NCBI GenBank assembly: GCA_038373885.1
Contig: JAWZYV010011917.1
Span: 62,001-126,000 of the forward strand
Direction: 5' to 3'
Length of the DNA stretch: 64,000 bases
Source: Cheiracanthium punctorium
Taxonomy: Eukaryota; Arthropoda; Arachnida; Araneae; Cheiracanthiidae
The first letter of the stretch is position 1, and the number at the start of each line of letters is the position of its first letter. The notes beneath the pieces are model-generated. The model worked only from the letters and a program-made list of their open reading frames with translations. It was not told the DNA's origin and did no database searches. A program made the position numbers and the translations under genes. Positions 47,941 to 58,547 of the stretch are shown here, piece after piece.

Positions 47941-48237
47941 ACTATTTCGTATTGTTAAATGTTAGGATGAGCTGAAATATATATATATTTTTTAATTTTA
48001 TCGAAATATATTTATTTGTGTGGACTGGTCTTTAGCTGGTTCTGCCCAGTTCGTTTAAAATAGGATTGGGGAGATGGGGCGAGGTTACTAAACATAAGAA
48101 ACAAAATATAACTTATTCTAAAATAGTAAAGTGAAAAAATGATATATGACATTAATATATACATTTGGCCTCACCACTGTATCACAGGATGACTCTGTAA
48201 CTCTGTAAGATGGCGCTAGAATCGTACGTATGCAGAA

Positions 48238-50489
48238 CATACAGATATGAATACAAGGAGATGATATTAGCTATCTATAGAATTCAACGAAATGAAGTAA
48301 CTGTGTTGGTCATGGCGCAACGTTTATGTTTTTTATTTAAATAGCAGTGAAAGATGCACGATTTTACAGATTAAAAAGTAAATATGCACAATTATATGCT
48401 ACAATAGTTCTAAATACAGAATCTCAGCATTCTGCAGTTAAAAATTTTGCAGTTATGTCAAATATGTAATTACTAGTTGCGTACCCGTTCTCCGCACGGT
48501 AGGGAACGAAAATTTTTCTTGCATTTATAATTCGAATTGGTTCCAGTGTTGTGGAATCTAAAAATAAGCAAAATAATTAGACTCTTGGCGTAAAGTTACT
48601 CGTTAGTTATTCGTTAAGTTAGTATAAGTACTGACCTGAGACCATTGTAATATTATGACACAAAAAAACTATGTTGGCGTCATTCGCGATTAGAAAAAGA
48701 AAAGCTTGACGGTTTACAGCAAAAATTTCTAACTTTGAAAATGTCACATTTCTACATCATATTCTTTTTTAGGTTTAAGTTATACCATTAATACCTTAGA
48801 TACAACATGATGTGGAGAACCGTTTTATTTTATAATTAAATAGCTGTGTACCCGCTCTTTTCAAGGCAAGAAAGAACATTTTCCTAAAATGTGATCATAA
48901 CTACTTGTGACGGAACAGATTCTCCAAGAAAGAAAAAAAAAATGTTCAGGTACAGTCTTTTTTGTTGAAACTACCGCGGGATATATTAACGCGACGTAGA
49001 ATTATTTAACGCTTAGTTAGTTGTGCTGTAAGACGGCTGTTGAAAAACGAATATAACACTTTTAGTTTCACGAGATATTTATTAATGCGGTATATTGTGC
49101 TTTGATCAGTACGTCTACTAACTATGACAGCCTAGTATATCTACTATTACTTATACTATCTTTTACTGATACCAATACTATATATTTTCGTTTTTTCCTC
49201 TTTAATGCTTAATTTAAAGAAACGGTTAAGATATTTGCTACGAATGTAGTCTTTTACTGTTCAGCGATTCTTTACAATTTAGGCATTAGCAAAAACGACA
49301 ATCCTTTCACTTTATCGTTGTCATTAAAAGAGCTCTCCATACATTTTTATGCATAATTCTTGTCAGATTGACATATTTAGCACCGCAAAATATTTCTTGC
49401 GATTCGAAAACGTGTCCCGTTTAAAAAGTCAATCGGAAATAATGCTGGGTAATTTATTGTTGAAAAAACAGAATTTAATTCTTTCTCTGGCAACGTAAAA
49501 TAAAACATGGAATTATTTCGTACGTGCCATATGTTTTGCTTGTGACTCTGTTATTCTGATTGAGTTTCGAAAGGGGTTTTAAACTCGTTACATCAAAATG
49601 ACGTAGATTTCGCATGCAAAATTCAATTATTTTAAAGAAATTTTATTTTTTTTTCCAACTGGCAGCTATTCAGTTTTAATTACCATGACAGCTAAATTTG
49701 CAAGCTTAATATCAAACGAAATCTTGAAGCAGCTGTTATTGAATTCAAAATCCTTCTTTACATAAAAATTCGTAAAAAAACTCCTAATTTATATTTTTCT
49801 TCCGTTCTTCTTTTAAAAGTGGGCGAAATGTATGCACCGTCTTTTGTGTGAAATATAAAAAAGTTATGACAGATAGAATTTAAGATGCAACAGTTTTAAA
49901 ATTATTTTACGCAAACGTCGTCAAAAGAGAAATTCTTTTTAAAAATTCCCAAAAATCGGCAAAATATGTTACATAGTCGAAACAAACTGTTTTCGAAAGA
50001 AAATTTTTTCCTCTATCCGATGATTCAAACATCGTTTTACTGCGAGTGCAATTACCGGCGTTATTACGTATTATGCAAGAGAAATCGCTAAAAATCGGAA
50101 GAAACATAAAATAAAACATTTTCTAATTCGAATTTCGAAAAAATCGCTCCGTGACGTGTTAGGATCTGTCCTAGCGAAACCGTATGCAAAATTCGGTAGG
50201 TCTGCGACCAACCGTCTCGGCGCAATGCGATCGAGAGACGCGCGCAAGAACATCGGTGGTCACAAACTTACCTACCTACATAGCTACATACAATGTTTAC
50301 TCTCGGATTTTATTATATATAAGATTCTTAGCGCCTACTTTGGTGACATTACTTCTTTAAAATTGGAACTGTCACCATAGAATAGCGCAGTCATATTGCA
50401 ATGTGGTCTTAGCAATATGGCGGATCGGTTACAGTTTCGCCTTTACTATCAGATAGTTAATGTCGTCTCCTTGTATTCATATTTCTATG
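48238..50489. mobile_element. 2.25-kb TIR element with near-perfect 8-bp duplication
   Basis: The left end CATACAGATATGAATACAAG (48,238) and the reverse of the right end CATAGAAATATGAATACAAG (ending 50,489) match over about 45 bp with few changes, continuing through GGAGA(T/C)GA(T/C)ATTA(G/A)CTATCT. ATGCAGAA lies left (48,230-48,237) and ATGCAGAG right (50,490-50,497), an 8-bp duplication with one mismatch. Eight-base duplications occur in hAT and P-type elements; a CAT end is reminiscent of P elements, but that is only a comparison. No open transposase frame remains. A 0.6-kb part recurs at 53.7 kb and 63.2 kb. Confidence 0.7.
48470..49110 (+). repeat. Dispersed repeat, copy A (inside the 2.25-kb element)
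   Basis: Shared words with copy B (53,680-54,240): TTCCAGTGTTGTGGAATCTA, GTCATTCGCGAT, AAAGCTTGACGGTTT, TTCTACATCATA, and GGGATATATTAAC. The last part also matches copy C (63,165-63,360). Confidence 0.75.
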
Positions 50490-50497
50490 ATGCAGAG

Positions 50498-51455
50498 CAA
50501 CGAAGATTCAAATCGTAGCGGAGCGAGCTAAACGAAACAAATTTTTGCCAAGCAGTCTTTGGCGCAGATTTTAGATCTACTTCTTGAAAAAGAAAGTGAG
50601 TTCGAACCCCAATCCTGACAGTGGTTCACTTTTTGCCAAAGACGGGTAGTTATGATCTGTAAAATGTTAGTTTTGTAAATCTTTTCACAAGATATTGTAA
50701 ATCAGAAATAATTTGCATTTGCATAATATTAAAATGTAAATGGACTTTTCAGAAACATTTCGTGTACATTAAATTAAAGTGTTCGTTGTATTTATCATTT
50801 TTCAACCGGTTTCAATAGACGCACATTTAACTATTGCATTAGAAGTTTCAAACTATACATGTTGCAAAATGGCATTGATGCATAATTTCATCTCGTCATT
50901 TTGTTTTTCAATGAGGTATCGATAAGCTGATGAATAATGCAAATACGGTGGAGCTCAAAGATCATCTGTCTTTTTCAACAGCATTCTTCGGTATAGACGT
51001 GATTGTTTTTATGTTTTTGTGATTTATACAGAGAAGCAGAAATACGATGTCAGTAAGCGAGAGATATTGAATGCGCCAAGAAATTGAAATGCAATCAATT
51101 ACTTCTCGAAAAAATAACGTGAGCGAGCATGTGGATATTTGAATTCCAACCTATTTTTCTTCAGAGCATTCAGAGTGTTTTTATCTTTTAAAATGTATTC
51201 CAATGTTTGAAGAAGATTAAAGAGAAATTGTGGAAAACTGCAAGCAAAATAAATTTGTTTTTGACTGTAAAATGTAAGTTGCATAAAGATGTCTATTGAA
51301 CATTTTGGTTTCATATTTATTTACTTCTATTTTCGGACATATTCTTTGTGATTCAAAAATAAAGTAAAGAAATTCAGAGAAGATTTCCTAGGATGCCAAA
51401 AATAATACGCGCATTATCAAGCCCACGCTGCAAAACATTATATCAAAAGTAATCT
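50498..51455. other. AT-rich DNA, no gene seen
   Basis: No supported feature. A GAGTTCGAACCCC box near 50,601 resembles a B box but a tRNA could not be folded. Confidence 0.45.
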
Positions 51456-52302
51456 ATTAGAGATACCTGGACAGTATAAATTGAAAAGAAAATGTTCAAA
51501 ATAAGGTCGAAAATAAGGCTATGTTAACCCTTTAAGCGGTCATTTTTTTTACCGAAATGCTTCCAAAAAAGTCATATTTTGAAAGGCATATGATGAAATA
51601 TTCCCGCTCTTTCGCTAGGACGAAAAACCCGGATGAAAAGCATTTCAGTTACATTGACAAGCCACGTCATCTATTGAAAAATATTAATACTGAATAGTCT
51701 CTTCACAATAATGAAATATACGGGCAAATCAGAAAAGGACAGGAGAAAATATCGATGCCCGTACGCTATACGGGCAAACCGCTTAAGGGATTAAGAAAAA
51801 AATCCTCTCGTTCATTTATAAAAAGTCATAAATTTTAAATTTGTATATGACCCCCGTACAAAAAAATTCCCCTTTCATCATGCAACGTCGCAGAGATATC
51901 TTTAAAGAAAGATGATCGGGACCATACATGATTTTGAATATAAACGTTTATAGCTAGATTGGAAAAAAAAGATTTTCTTTCGTAATTTCTCCCTCAAATG
52001 CGATCATCCGACGTGATTTTTTTCCCCTTTGAGAGCCACAGAAAAGTGGTTTAAGTCAGCGTTATATTTATCTTCATATCTCTGACACTTTTTAAGGTAT
52101 AATTCTCAAATTTTGTATGTCGCCTCATGAGTGTATGGGGCATATTTTACTAATTGGAAATTGTTTTGTACGGGTGTCGTATGCAAATTTAAAAAGTGCA
52201 ACTTTTTGAAAATTAACGAGAGGAATTTTTTTCTAAAAAGAGTTTTTTTCGACCTTATTTTTAAATTTTGTTCAATTTACACTGTCCACATATCTCTAAA
52301 AG
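51456..52302. mobile_element. Long-TIR MITE, copy 2, carrying a nested MITE
   Basis: The left end TTAGAGATACCTGGACAGTA (51,457) and the reverse of the right end TTAGAGATATGTGGACAGTG (near 52,300) match, followed by TAAATTGAA, ATAAGGTCGAAAA, TCCTCTCGTT and CCGTACAAAA. Arms are about 150 bp after leaving out the nested insertion at 51,528-51,790. Its right half matches 37,047-37,560 in reverse. There is no coding capacity; the superfamily is unknown. Confidence 0.75.
51528..51790. mobile_element. piggyBac-type MITE nested in the long-TIR MITE, 263 bp
   Basis: TTAA at 51,524-51,527 and 51,791-51,794. Ends are CCCTTTAAGCGGT and ACCGCTTAAGGGA. The host element's left arm is continuous when the insert is left out, so the insertion site is well defined. 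Near both ends are CCCG/CGGG words, including GCCCGTACGCTATACGGGC, a near palindrome. Confidence 0.8.
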
Positions 52303-52336
52303 ATAAAGAATTAAAGCCCGTTACCATCTCTTCACA

Positions 52337-52399
52337 CCCTGTCGACAAATAATACTCTACACCCTGTCTATACCCTGTAGACAAATATAACACTCTACA
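52337..52399 (+). repeat. Imperfect short tandem repeat
   Basis: CCCTGT-GACAAATAATACTCTACA-type unit, a short CCCTGTCTATA, and a second full unit with a small insertion. Confidence 0.7.
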
Positions 52400-52519
52400 G
52401 ACATACCAAAAATTACTTGAAATAAACTTGTGTTTAAAAGATGAAATAATGAAAACTTTATACCACATGCATAAAAGGTACTGGTTACTGTGTGTGTGGG
52501 CTTCAACCAATACCTCCTA

Positions 52520-52560
52520 TATACAGGGTATTTCAAAATTAGAGGAACAAATTTCTAGGA
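52520..52560 (+). other. Transposon-end-like sequence
   Basis: TATACAGGGTATTTCAAAAT followed by TAGAGGAAC resembles the ACAGGGT-type ends of many arthropod elements. No matching inverted end or gene was found. Confidence 0.3.
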
Positions 52561-52904
52561 GGGGTAGGTTACACCAAGACGATTAGAAATCGCATAGCGA
52601 TGTCGGGTCCGAAACGTCGTCCTCATGCATCTGCACTTTAGAAGAAGAGTTTAAAAATTAGTGAACTTTACAATTACGGTTTGTCAAAAATTAATGCATC
52701 TTTCACAGATTGCACTTGATAATTGCTAATCAGGAAACATTTTTTTTTTCATTACATTGATGAAATTGTCGGAGGAGAGCCCATTGTTTATGAAGCGTGA
52801 TTAAAGAATTAGAAGCACACTTCAACATTTCTTCCATTTCAGTCCAATAAAATCCAATTTAAACATTTAAATTCGTAAAGAAAATACAAGAAAATATTTT
52901 CTTT

Positions 52905-53015
52905 TATTGGGTAGCGTGGCCGCCCACTGGGTGCCCCCATAATAAAATGGCCACACCTTCGGGTAGCTATGGCAAAAGGCTTGTGGCCAGTGCCTGCCTA
53001 TTAGAAAAAAAAAAT
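52905..53015 (+). mobile_element. SINE copy, probably 5' truncated
   Basis: GGGTGCCCCCATAATAAAAT (52,929), then CACACCTTCGGGTAGC, TGGCCAGTGCCTGCC and a run of ten A. Same word order as in the SINE at 12,003-12,200. GGGTAGCGTGG at 52,909 may be the remains of an A box. Confidence 0.6.
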
Positions 53016-53280
53016 TCTTTTATTTTATACTTCATTTTGCTTCATTCGATTTTGACTTAACTTTGTCAAGAAAATGTTTAATATTTAATTTTCATTCAGA
53101 GAATAATAACATACTGCTTGATCTATATCAACAATCTGTAGATAAGTTATACAATTAATACTTTTACTGATTACGGTTAATAACACTGTAAACTTCTTTG
53201 GAGTAAAAAAAAAATCTGAATAAACCTATGAAATACTAAACAAAATTTTATAAATGTAGATTAAATAAGGCTTTTACGCT

Positions 53281-53465
53281 TAGGGATGGACGCGAGACGT
53301 GCGAGACGAGAATCGGGGCTGTCTCGTCTCGTCTCGCAGTGGTAAACCTCTGTCTCGTCTCGCGTCTCGTCTCGTCTCGCAAACACTGTGTCTCGTCTCG
53401 CGTCTCGCAAAGAAATTGCTGTCTCGTCTCGCGCGAGACGCGAGACGTCTCGCGAGTCTCGCAAA
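53281..53465 (+). repeat. Left subterminal GTCTCG array
   Basis: GTCTCGTCTCGCG and its complement CGCGAGACGAGAC occur many times in about 185 bp, separated by short spacers. Such arrays near hAT ends commonly serve as transposase binding sites. Confidence 0.85.
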
Positions 53466-53679
53466 ATTAAGGACTGCGATTTCGTTACCATTTTATACTA
53501 ACTTATTATTGGGATTTTATTGAAAATTAATATTAATAATAACAATTACTTACATATAGCCACACTAGAAGATATATTAATAACTATATCAGCATATATC
53601 GGCATTTGAAGTAACAGAAATTGAGATTTAATCCGTATATATAATGTCACACCGAAAATATAGTATTTATTTTTATTTA

Positions 53680-54240
53680 CTAGCTGCGTGCCAGTTCTTC
53701 GCACTGTAGTAAACGAAAATTTTCCTAACATGAGTAATTTCAATTAATTCCAGTGATGTGGAATCTAAAATAAAAGCAAAATTATTTGACTCTTGATGTA
53801 AAGTTTGCGTCATGAGTATTAACCTGGCATCATTGCAATATAATGACTCAAAAAACTACGTCAGTGTCATTCGCGATCAGAAAAGTGAAAAGCTTAGCGG
53901 TTTGCAGAGAACTCCCGACTTGCAAAATGTGTTATTTCTACATCATACTGTAGTTCTACATCATACTGTTCAAGTTGTAGCATTAAATACCTCAGACACT
54001 ACATGAAATGGACAACCGTTTGTTTTAAAATAGCTGCGCACCCGCTCTTCATACGAGAAGTAGCGAATATTTTACTAAAATCATATCTGCATGAGACAAA
54101 AGTGATTTTTTTTTTTAAATAATCTCCTCTGTTGAAATTACTGCGGGATATATTAACACAAATTAGAATTACTTATCGTTCAGTTGGTTGTAAGATAACC
54201 CTTGAAAAATTATAAACAGAACACTTTTAGTCTTTATTAA
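53680..54240 (+). repeat. Dispersed repeat, copy B
   Basis: Homologous to 48,470-49,110, same orientation. It starts near TACTAGCTGCGTGCCAGTTC and ends past GGGATATATTAACAC. It contains a small tandem duplication of TTCTACATCATACTGT (53,936-53,967). Confidence 0.75.
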
Positions 54241-55140
54241 ATCTCTACTATTTACTTTAACGTCAATTTCAAGTCTCTAAAATATGTTTAATTTTTATAT
54301 TAATGAAAACAAGATTATATTAACGATAATTATAATTATTTGCCTAATATTTCCAATAACATTACCGTGTGTGCATTTTTAGATTTCATTATAGTATCCC
54401 AGTTGGTTAATAGACGTCTTATTTTTTGTTTATATTTTAAATTACTGAACAGTTAATTTGTTGACGACTATCCGTTTGTACTTTTCCACAATAATTGTTA
54501 GCGATAGTACTACAGTCGTTATGGTCGCCCTGTTTACAGAAAAATTAAACCATAATCCCCCTACTGTATATCCAGTGTGGATTTTTTTAAAAAATGAAAA
54601 GACATCTAACAGGCGAAGATAATTTTAGAATAGGAACCCAACTGCAAGATAAAATGATGGGGAGGAAAAAAAATTATAAAAGTTTTGCAAGCCGAAGGAA
54701 GGGAAAACATGATAATATAAACGAAAAGAGAAATAGTTTAAAAAAAAATTGCTTGCATTTCTTTCCGTCCGATATTAATATATAAGAATAAAAAATGTCA
54801 TTTTAATCTCTTTAAAATAGCCCAACAATAGGGATTAAACCGCCCCTAGAAAGTTGTTACCAGGGTGGTTACCCCCCCCCCCCCTTACGCACGCCGCAAC
54901 GTGCGGGAAAGTTTGAGGATAATATCGGTACAAGGATATTTCAACCAAGGATATTCAACCATATTTCAACCTACTCAGACTAAGCATCAATGCGAATGCA
55001 AGTTGCTCTACTTCTAATCTCTCTCTGATATACCCGAAACCCGATTATCACAGGGGCAAGGGGGGAGGGCGGTAGTCCGGTGCCCCTGAAGAAAAAGGGG
55101 GCCCATATATATCCCGATTATCTAAATTATAAATTCATAT

Positions 55141-55383
55141 ATGGGGAAAAGGCTACGACCATATTAACAAACAAGGTACTTTATTAAACAACAATTACAC
55201 ACGGACAATTAATTACAAACACTTAGATAGACTGAGCGACGGAGACGTCTTCTCTCGTCGGCTGCAGTTAACGTCTCTCTCGATTACGCAGTAGGAAAGG
55301 AACATGTTATGCTTGCTAGGCGACTGCCGCGCCACACATGATGTAACGGCGTTAGCTAAGGAGTTTGCATTGAACTTCCTACA
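55141..55383 (-). repeat. 3' LTR of gypsy 2
   Basis: Minus strand starts TGTAGGAAGTTCAATGC and ends CCTTTTCCCCAT. AATAAA lies at 55,185-55,180. Identical to the 5' LTR. Confidence 0.95.
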
Positions 55384-55778
55384 TTCGGCCATCATGACCG
55401 GTAAGGCGACCTCGCCTGAAGTTACAGAACAGTTGATTTTATTTATTTTTTTTAAACAAATCAATAGCTTATCACTACAACAACAAAACAATCACTAGCT
55501 TATGTATTTAAAAAAAAAAAGGAGCTTAACAATGAGCAGTACCTCCTAATAAAATAAACAATATAGAGAATACAGTTATACATTACCACAGGAAGAATAA
55601 TATAATGCAAAACTTGAATACTGGAATAATGCTGCAATTAAGAAGTGCTAAAATAAAGAAAAGAAAATGAATTATAATAATTAAATTTTAAAGTCATTCG
55701 AAGGGTAAAGGGAAAAAAAGGTTTCTCAATATAGTCTTAAGTCCTTCGGTGAAGAAGAAAAAAAATATTGAACACAGT
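55384..55778. other. Gap between pol and the 3' LTR of gypsy 2
   Basis: About 395 bp of AT-rich sequence within the element. No envelope frame and no clear polypurine tract were recognised. Confidence 0.5.
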
Positions 55779-58427
55779 TTAAGTTATGTGTTCGACAGTG
55801 CTGGTCCAAGGTTTCATAAACTCTGCGCAGGTGGAGGTTTTGGATGGACCGTCGAAGAAAGCACATTTTTCGACATTATATGTGTCATTGTTTTTCACAT
55901 TTGTGACTTTATAGGGTCCAAGGAATTTTCGCTTCAGTTTTAATCCAGGACCAAATTGGGTTCGTTTGATTGCAACTAGATCATGCAACTGGAATTGTGG
56001 AGCTTGCCTGCGTCGAAGGTTGTACGTTCGGCGATTTTCTTCTTGAACCTTTGAGATCTGTTGTTTAGCATCTTTACGAAGGTCGTCGCGGTTTTGTTCA
56101 AATGCAGCTTTTACCTCGTCGTTGATGAGTTCGAGAATTTTTAAGTCGTGTTCAGATTTCATTTTTGTGCCAAAAAGGAGTTCAAATGGAGTGGTGTTTA
56201 TACTCCTTTGGAATGTCGAGTTTATGATTTGCTGTAAGGCGGGTACATGGGAATACCATTTTTCTGGATTGTCAATAGACAATTTGGAAAGAACAGCTAT
56301 AATGGTAGTATTCTGGCGTTCAACCTGGCCATTAGATCTCGGTAGGCCTGCCGTGATGGAGATATGAACGATGTTTTGTTTGGCGCAGTATTCTTCAAAA
56401 GCGGTTGAGGTGAAAGCTGGTCCTCTGTCCGATATGATACGCGATGGATTTCCGAAGACCGATCTTTGATTTTCTAACCGATTGATTACTTCTGCGGCGT
56501 CCGTTGATTTAGTTGGATAAAGCCATGTAAATTTTGTAAAGGCATCTATTACCACGAAAATATGTTTATAACGCTTGGAAGTGGTGGCAAGAGGTCCTAA
56601 ATGGTCGACATGGTAGGTATGTAGAGGTGTATCGTCCTTGTCAATCGGGTGTAGCAGTCCGTCTTGCTTTCCACGTTTACGGTTGTTGAGAATACATGTA
56701 ACACAATTTTGGATGCACTGTTTAATTTTGTCTTTTAAGTGTGGAATGAAATAGTCCTTGTTTAGGATCTCTTCTGTGCGGACAACAGCGAAATGACCAC
56801 GTTCATGTGCTGCTTTGATGATGTTGGCTTGCATGCTCTCGGGAACTACCAGGAGGTCTTTGCCATTCACTGTTTTATACAGAAGATCATTTTTCACGAT
56901 GTAGTTGTCATGAGCTGCGGTTTGAAGAAGCGTTTTTATCGCTGTGATATGTTCATCAGTCTGCTGTGCTTTAAGGAACTGAATATGAACACTGTTCTGA
57001 ATGGTCATGCAACAGGGATTACGACTAAGTGCGTCGACATGAGCCATTTTTGAGCCGTTGCGATGTTCTATAGTAAAGTTAAAGTCCTGAAGGTATAAGG
57101 CCCATCTAGCGATACGAGTGTTGAGATCTTTTTTATTTAAGGTTTTGACGAAGGCATCACAGTCCGTGATAATTTTGAAGTGAGTACCTAAAACGTAAAT
57201 CCGAAACTTCTTTAGGGCTTCAACAACGGCAAGGACTTCCAGCTCAAAACTTGTATACTTTCGTTCACTATCAGAGGTCTTTTTGGACATATAAAATACA
57301 GGATGAAAAGAGTTATCTTGCATGGATTTTTGCATTAGGACTGCCCCCAAGCCATCTATTGACGCGTCAGAGTGAATTTCAGTGGGAGAGTTCTGATTAA
57401 AAATACTTAAAACAGGTTGTTGTGAAAGTAAATATTTTAATTTTTCAAATGCGGCTTTTTGTTCAGCCTGGAATTGAAAGGGGGTGTCCTTACGCAAAAG
57501 GTCGCTAAGAGGTTTTGCTATGGCAGAATATGAAGGAATAAACTTTCTGAAATATCCGGTGAGACCTAAAAATCGGCGTACATCTTTAATATTTTTCAAA
57601 TCCGGATAATTTAGGACAGCTTTAGTTTTCGAGGGGGAAGGAGACAGTTTACCGCCTTCTACTACATGGCCTAAAAATTCTATTTTAGTGTGTAAAAACT
57701 GGCATTTGCGGAAATTTATGTCTAATCCATAATCACGGGCTACATCAAGGACAATTTTTAAGCGTTCGAGAGCCTCAGACTCACTAGTAGCTGGGATGAC
57801 AACATCATCCATGTACGGGAGTACAATGCCCTTAGCAATAAGTTCACGAAAAACGGCGTTTATATAACGCATAAAGGTAGATGGACATGTACTAAGGCCA
57901 AACGGCATAAATCGGAAGAGATATTGGCCTTTGTGTGTCACAAAACTAGTATAAGGACGGCTTTTTTCGTTTACGGGAACGTGGAAAAATGCATTTCGTA
58001 AATCGAGTGTAGAAAATATTGTGGCATTTTGAAGACTATCTAAAATGTCTTCGATCAACGGAAGGGGAAAGTGATCTTTGACTATTTTGCGATTTAATCG
58101 TCTGTAATCTATGCATACTCTAGGTTTTCCGTCTTTTTTTGTTACAACTAACACTTGGCTTGCGTAGGGAGATGAACATGGCTCAATAATTCCATTTTCG
58201 ACCCATTCGTCAATTTGTGCATCTACTATATCACGCTCAGCAAATGGCAAACGTCGGGGTGCGTGGAAAATTGGCTCGTCGTCAGTGAGCACGATGTCAA
58301 GTTCAACGTTAGCAGTTTTCGTTTTATTGGGTGCATAAGCCAACAACAGCTTCTCAACGTCAGCGCGTGTTTGACTGGTGACATTCGGGCCGATGTCAAA
58401 GATGGGAGAATCGTCAGAAATTGACAT
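55779..58427 (-). CDS. pol: Gypsy 2 pol: reverse transcriptase, RNase H, integrase
   Basis: Copies element RNA into DNA and inserts it. 882 residues counted from an internal Met at 58,427; the same frame is open 39 codons further upstream, to the stop at 58,547-58,545, so this Met is not a proven start. Reverse transcriptase carries VCIDYRRLN (104-112), LDLRNAFFHVPV, MPFGLSTCPSTF (174-185) and the catalytic YMDD (205-208). RNase H has HSDAS (352-356) and TDCD (421-424). Integrase has the zinc site HERGH (541-545) with C575 and C578, then catalytic Asp608 in YHVDHLG, Asp667 in ISDRGP and Glu703 in NGQVERQ. All expected catalytic residues are present and there is no internal stop. Expression from this copy would need passage of the upstream TAA. 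Confidence 0.95.
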   Translation of the reverse strand: MSISDDSPIFDIGPNVTSQTRADVEKLLLAYAPNKTKTANVELDIVLTDDEPIFHAPRRLPFAERDIVDAQIDEWVENGIIEPCSSPYASQVLVVTKKDGKPRVCIDYRRLNRKIVKDHFPLPLIEDILDSLQNATIFSTLDLRNAFFHVPVNEKSRPYTSFVTHKGQYLFRFMPFGLSTCPSTFMRYINAVFRELIAKGIVLPYMDDVVIPATSESEALERLKIVLDVARDYGLDINFRKCQFLHTKIEFLGHVVEGGKLSPSPSKTKAVLNYPDLKNIKDVRRFLGLTGYFRKFIPSYSAIAKPLSDLLRKDTPFQFQAEQKAAFEKLKYLLSQQPVLSIFNQNSPTEIHSDASIDGLGAVLMQKSMQDNSFHPVFYMSKKTSDSERKYTSFELEVLAVVEALKKFRIYVLGTHFKIITDCDAFVKTLNKKDLNTRIARWALYLQDFNFTIEHRNGSKMAHVDALSRNPCCMTIQNSVHIQFLKAQQTDEHITAIKTLLQTAAHDNYIVKNDLLYKTVNGKDLLVVPESMQANIIKAAHERGHFAVVRTEEILNKDYFIPHLKDKIKQCIQNCVTCILNNRKRGKQDGLLHPIDKDDTPLHTYHVDHLGPLATTSKRYKHIFVVIDAFTKFTWLYPTKSTDAAEVINRLENQRSVFGNPSRIISDRGPAFTSTAFEEYCAKQNIVHISITAGLPRSNGQVERQNTTIIAVLSKLSIDNPEKWYSHVPALQQIINSTFQRSINTTPFELLFGTKMKSEHDLKILELINDEVKAAFEQNRDDLRKDAKQQISKVQEENRRTYNLRRRQAPQFQLHDLVAIKRTQFGPGLKLKRKFLGPYKVTNVKNNDTYNVEKCAFFDGPSKTSTCAEFMKPWTSTVEHIT

Positions 58428-58544
58428 AATAGAATTTTGAGGTTCTACAGGATCAGATGCCGTTGGAAGTTTTGAAAATATTACGCCGGCAGGGGAAATG
58501 GTTAAATTTGCTTGCTGTATTATGTCACAGCCAATTATGAGGTC

Positions 58545-58547
58545 TTA
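58545..58547 (-). other. Single in-frame stop codon in gypsy 2
   Basis: TAA between VVPNACTN and DLIIGCDI. Frame arithmetic shows that both sides share one frame: 1,668 bases from 60,212 and 117 bases to the Met at 58,427. Confidence 0.9.

Noticed and set aside
50560..50640. Possible tRNA or SINE head with GAGTTCGAACCCC and a CTTGAAAAAG loop
   Set aside because: A B-box-like word is present, but acceptor and D stems do not pair and no SINE body follows.
53281..53465. Regular short repeats that might suggest a CRISPR array
   Set aside because: Repeat units are about 6-13 bp, in both orientations, with no constant spacer length, and they sit at the ends of a hAT element in a eukaryotic genome.
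55384..55778. Possible envelope gene downstream of gypsy 2 pol
   Set aside because: Only 395 bp remain before the LTR, and no frame with a signal peptide or membrane segment is present.
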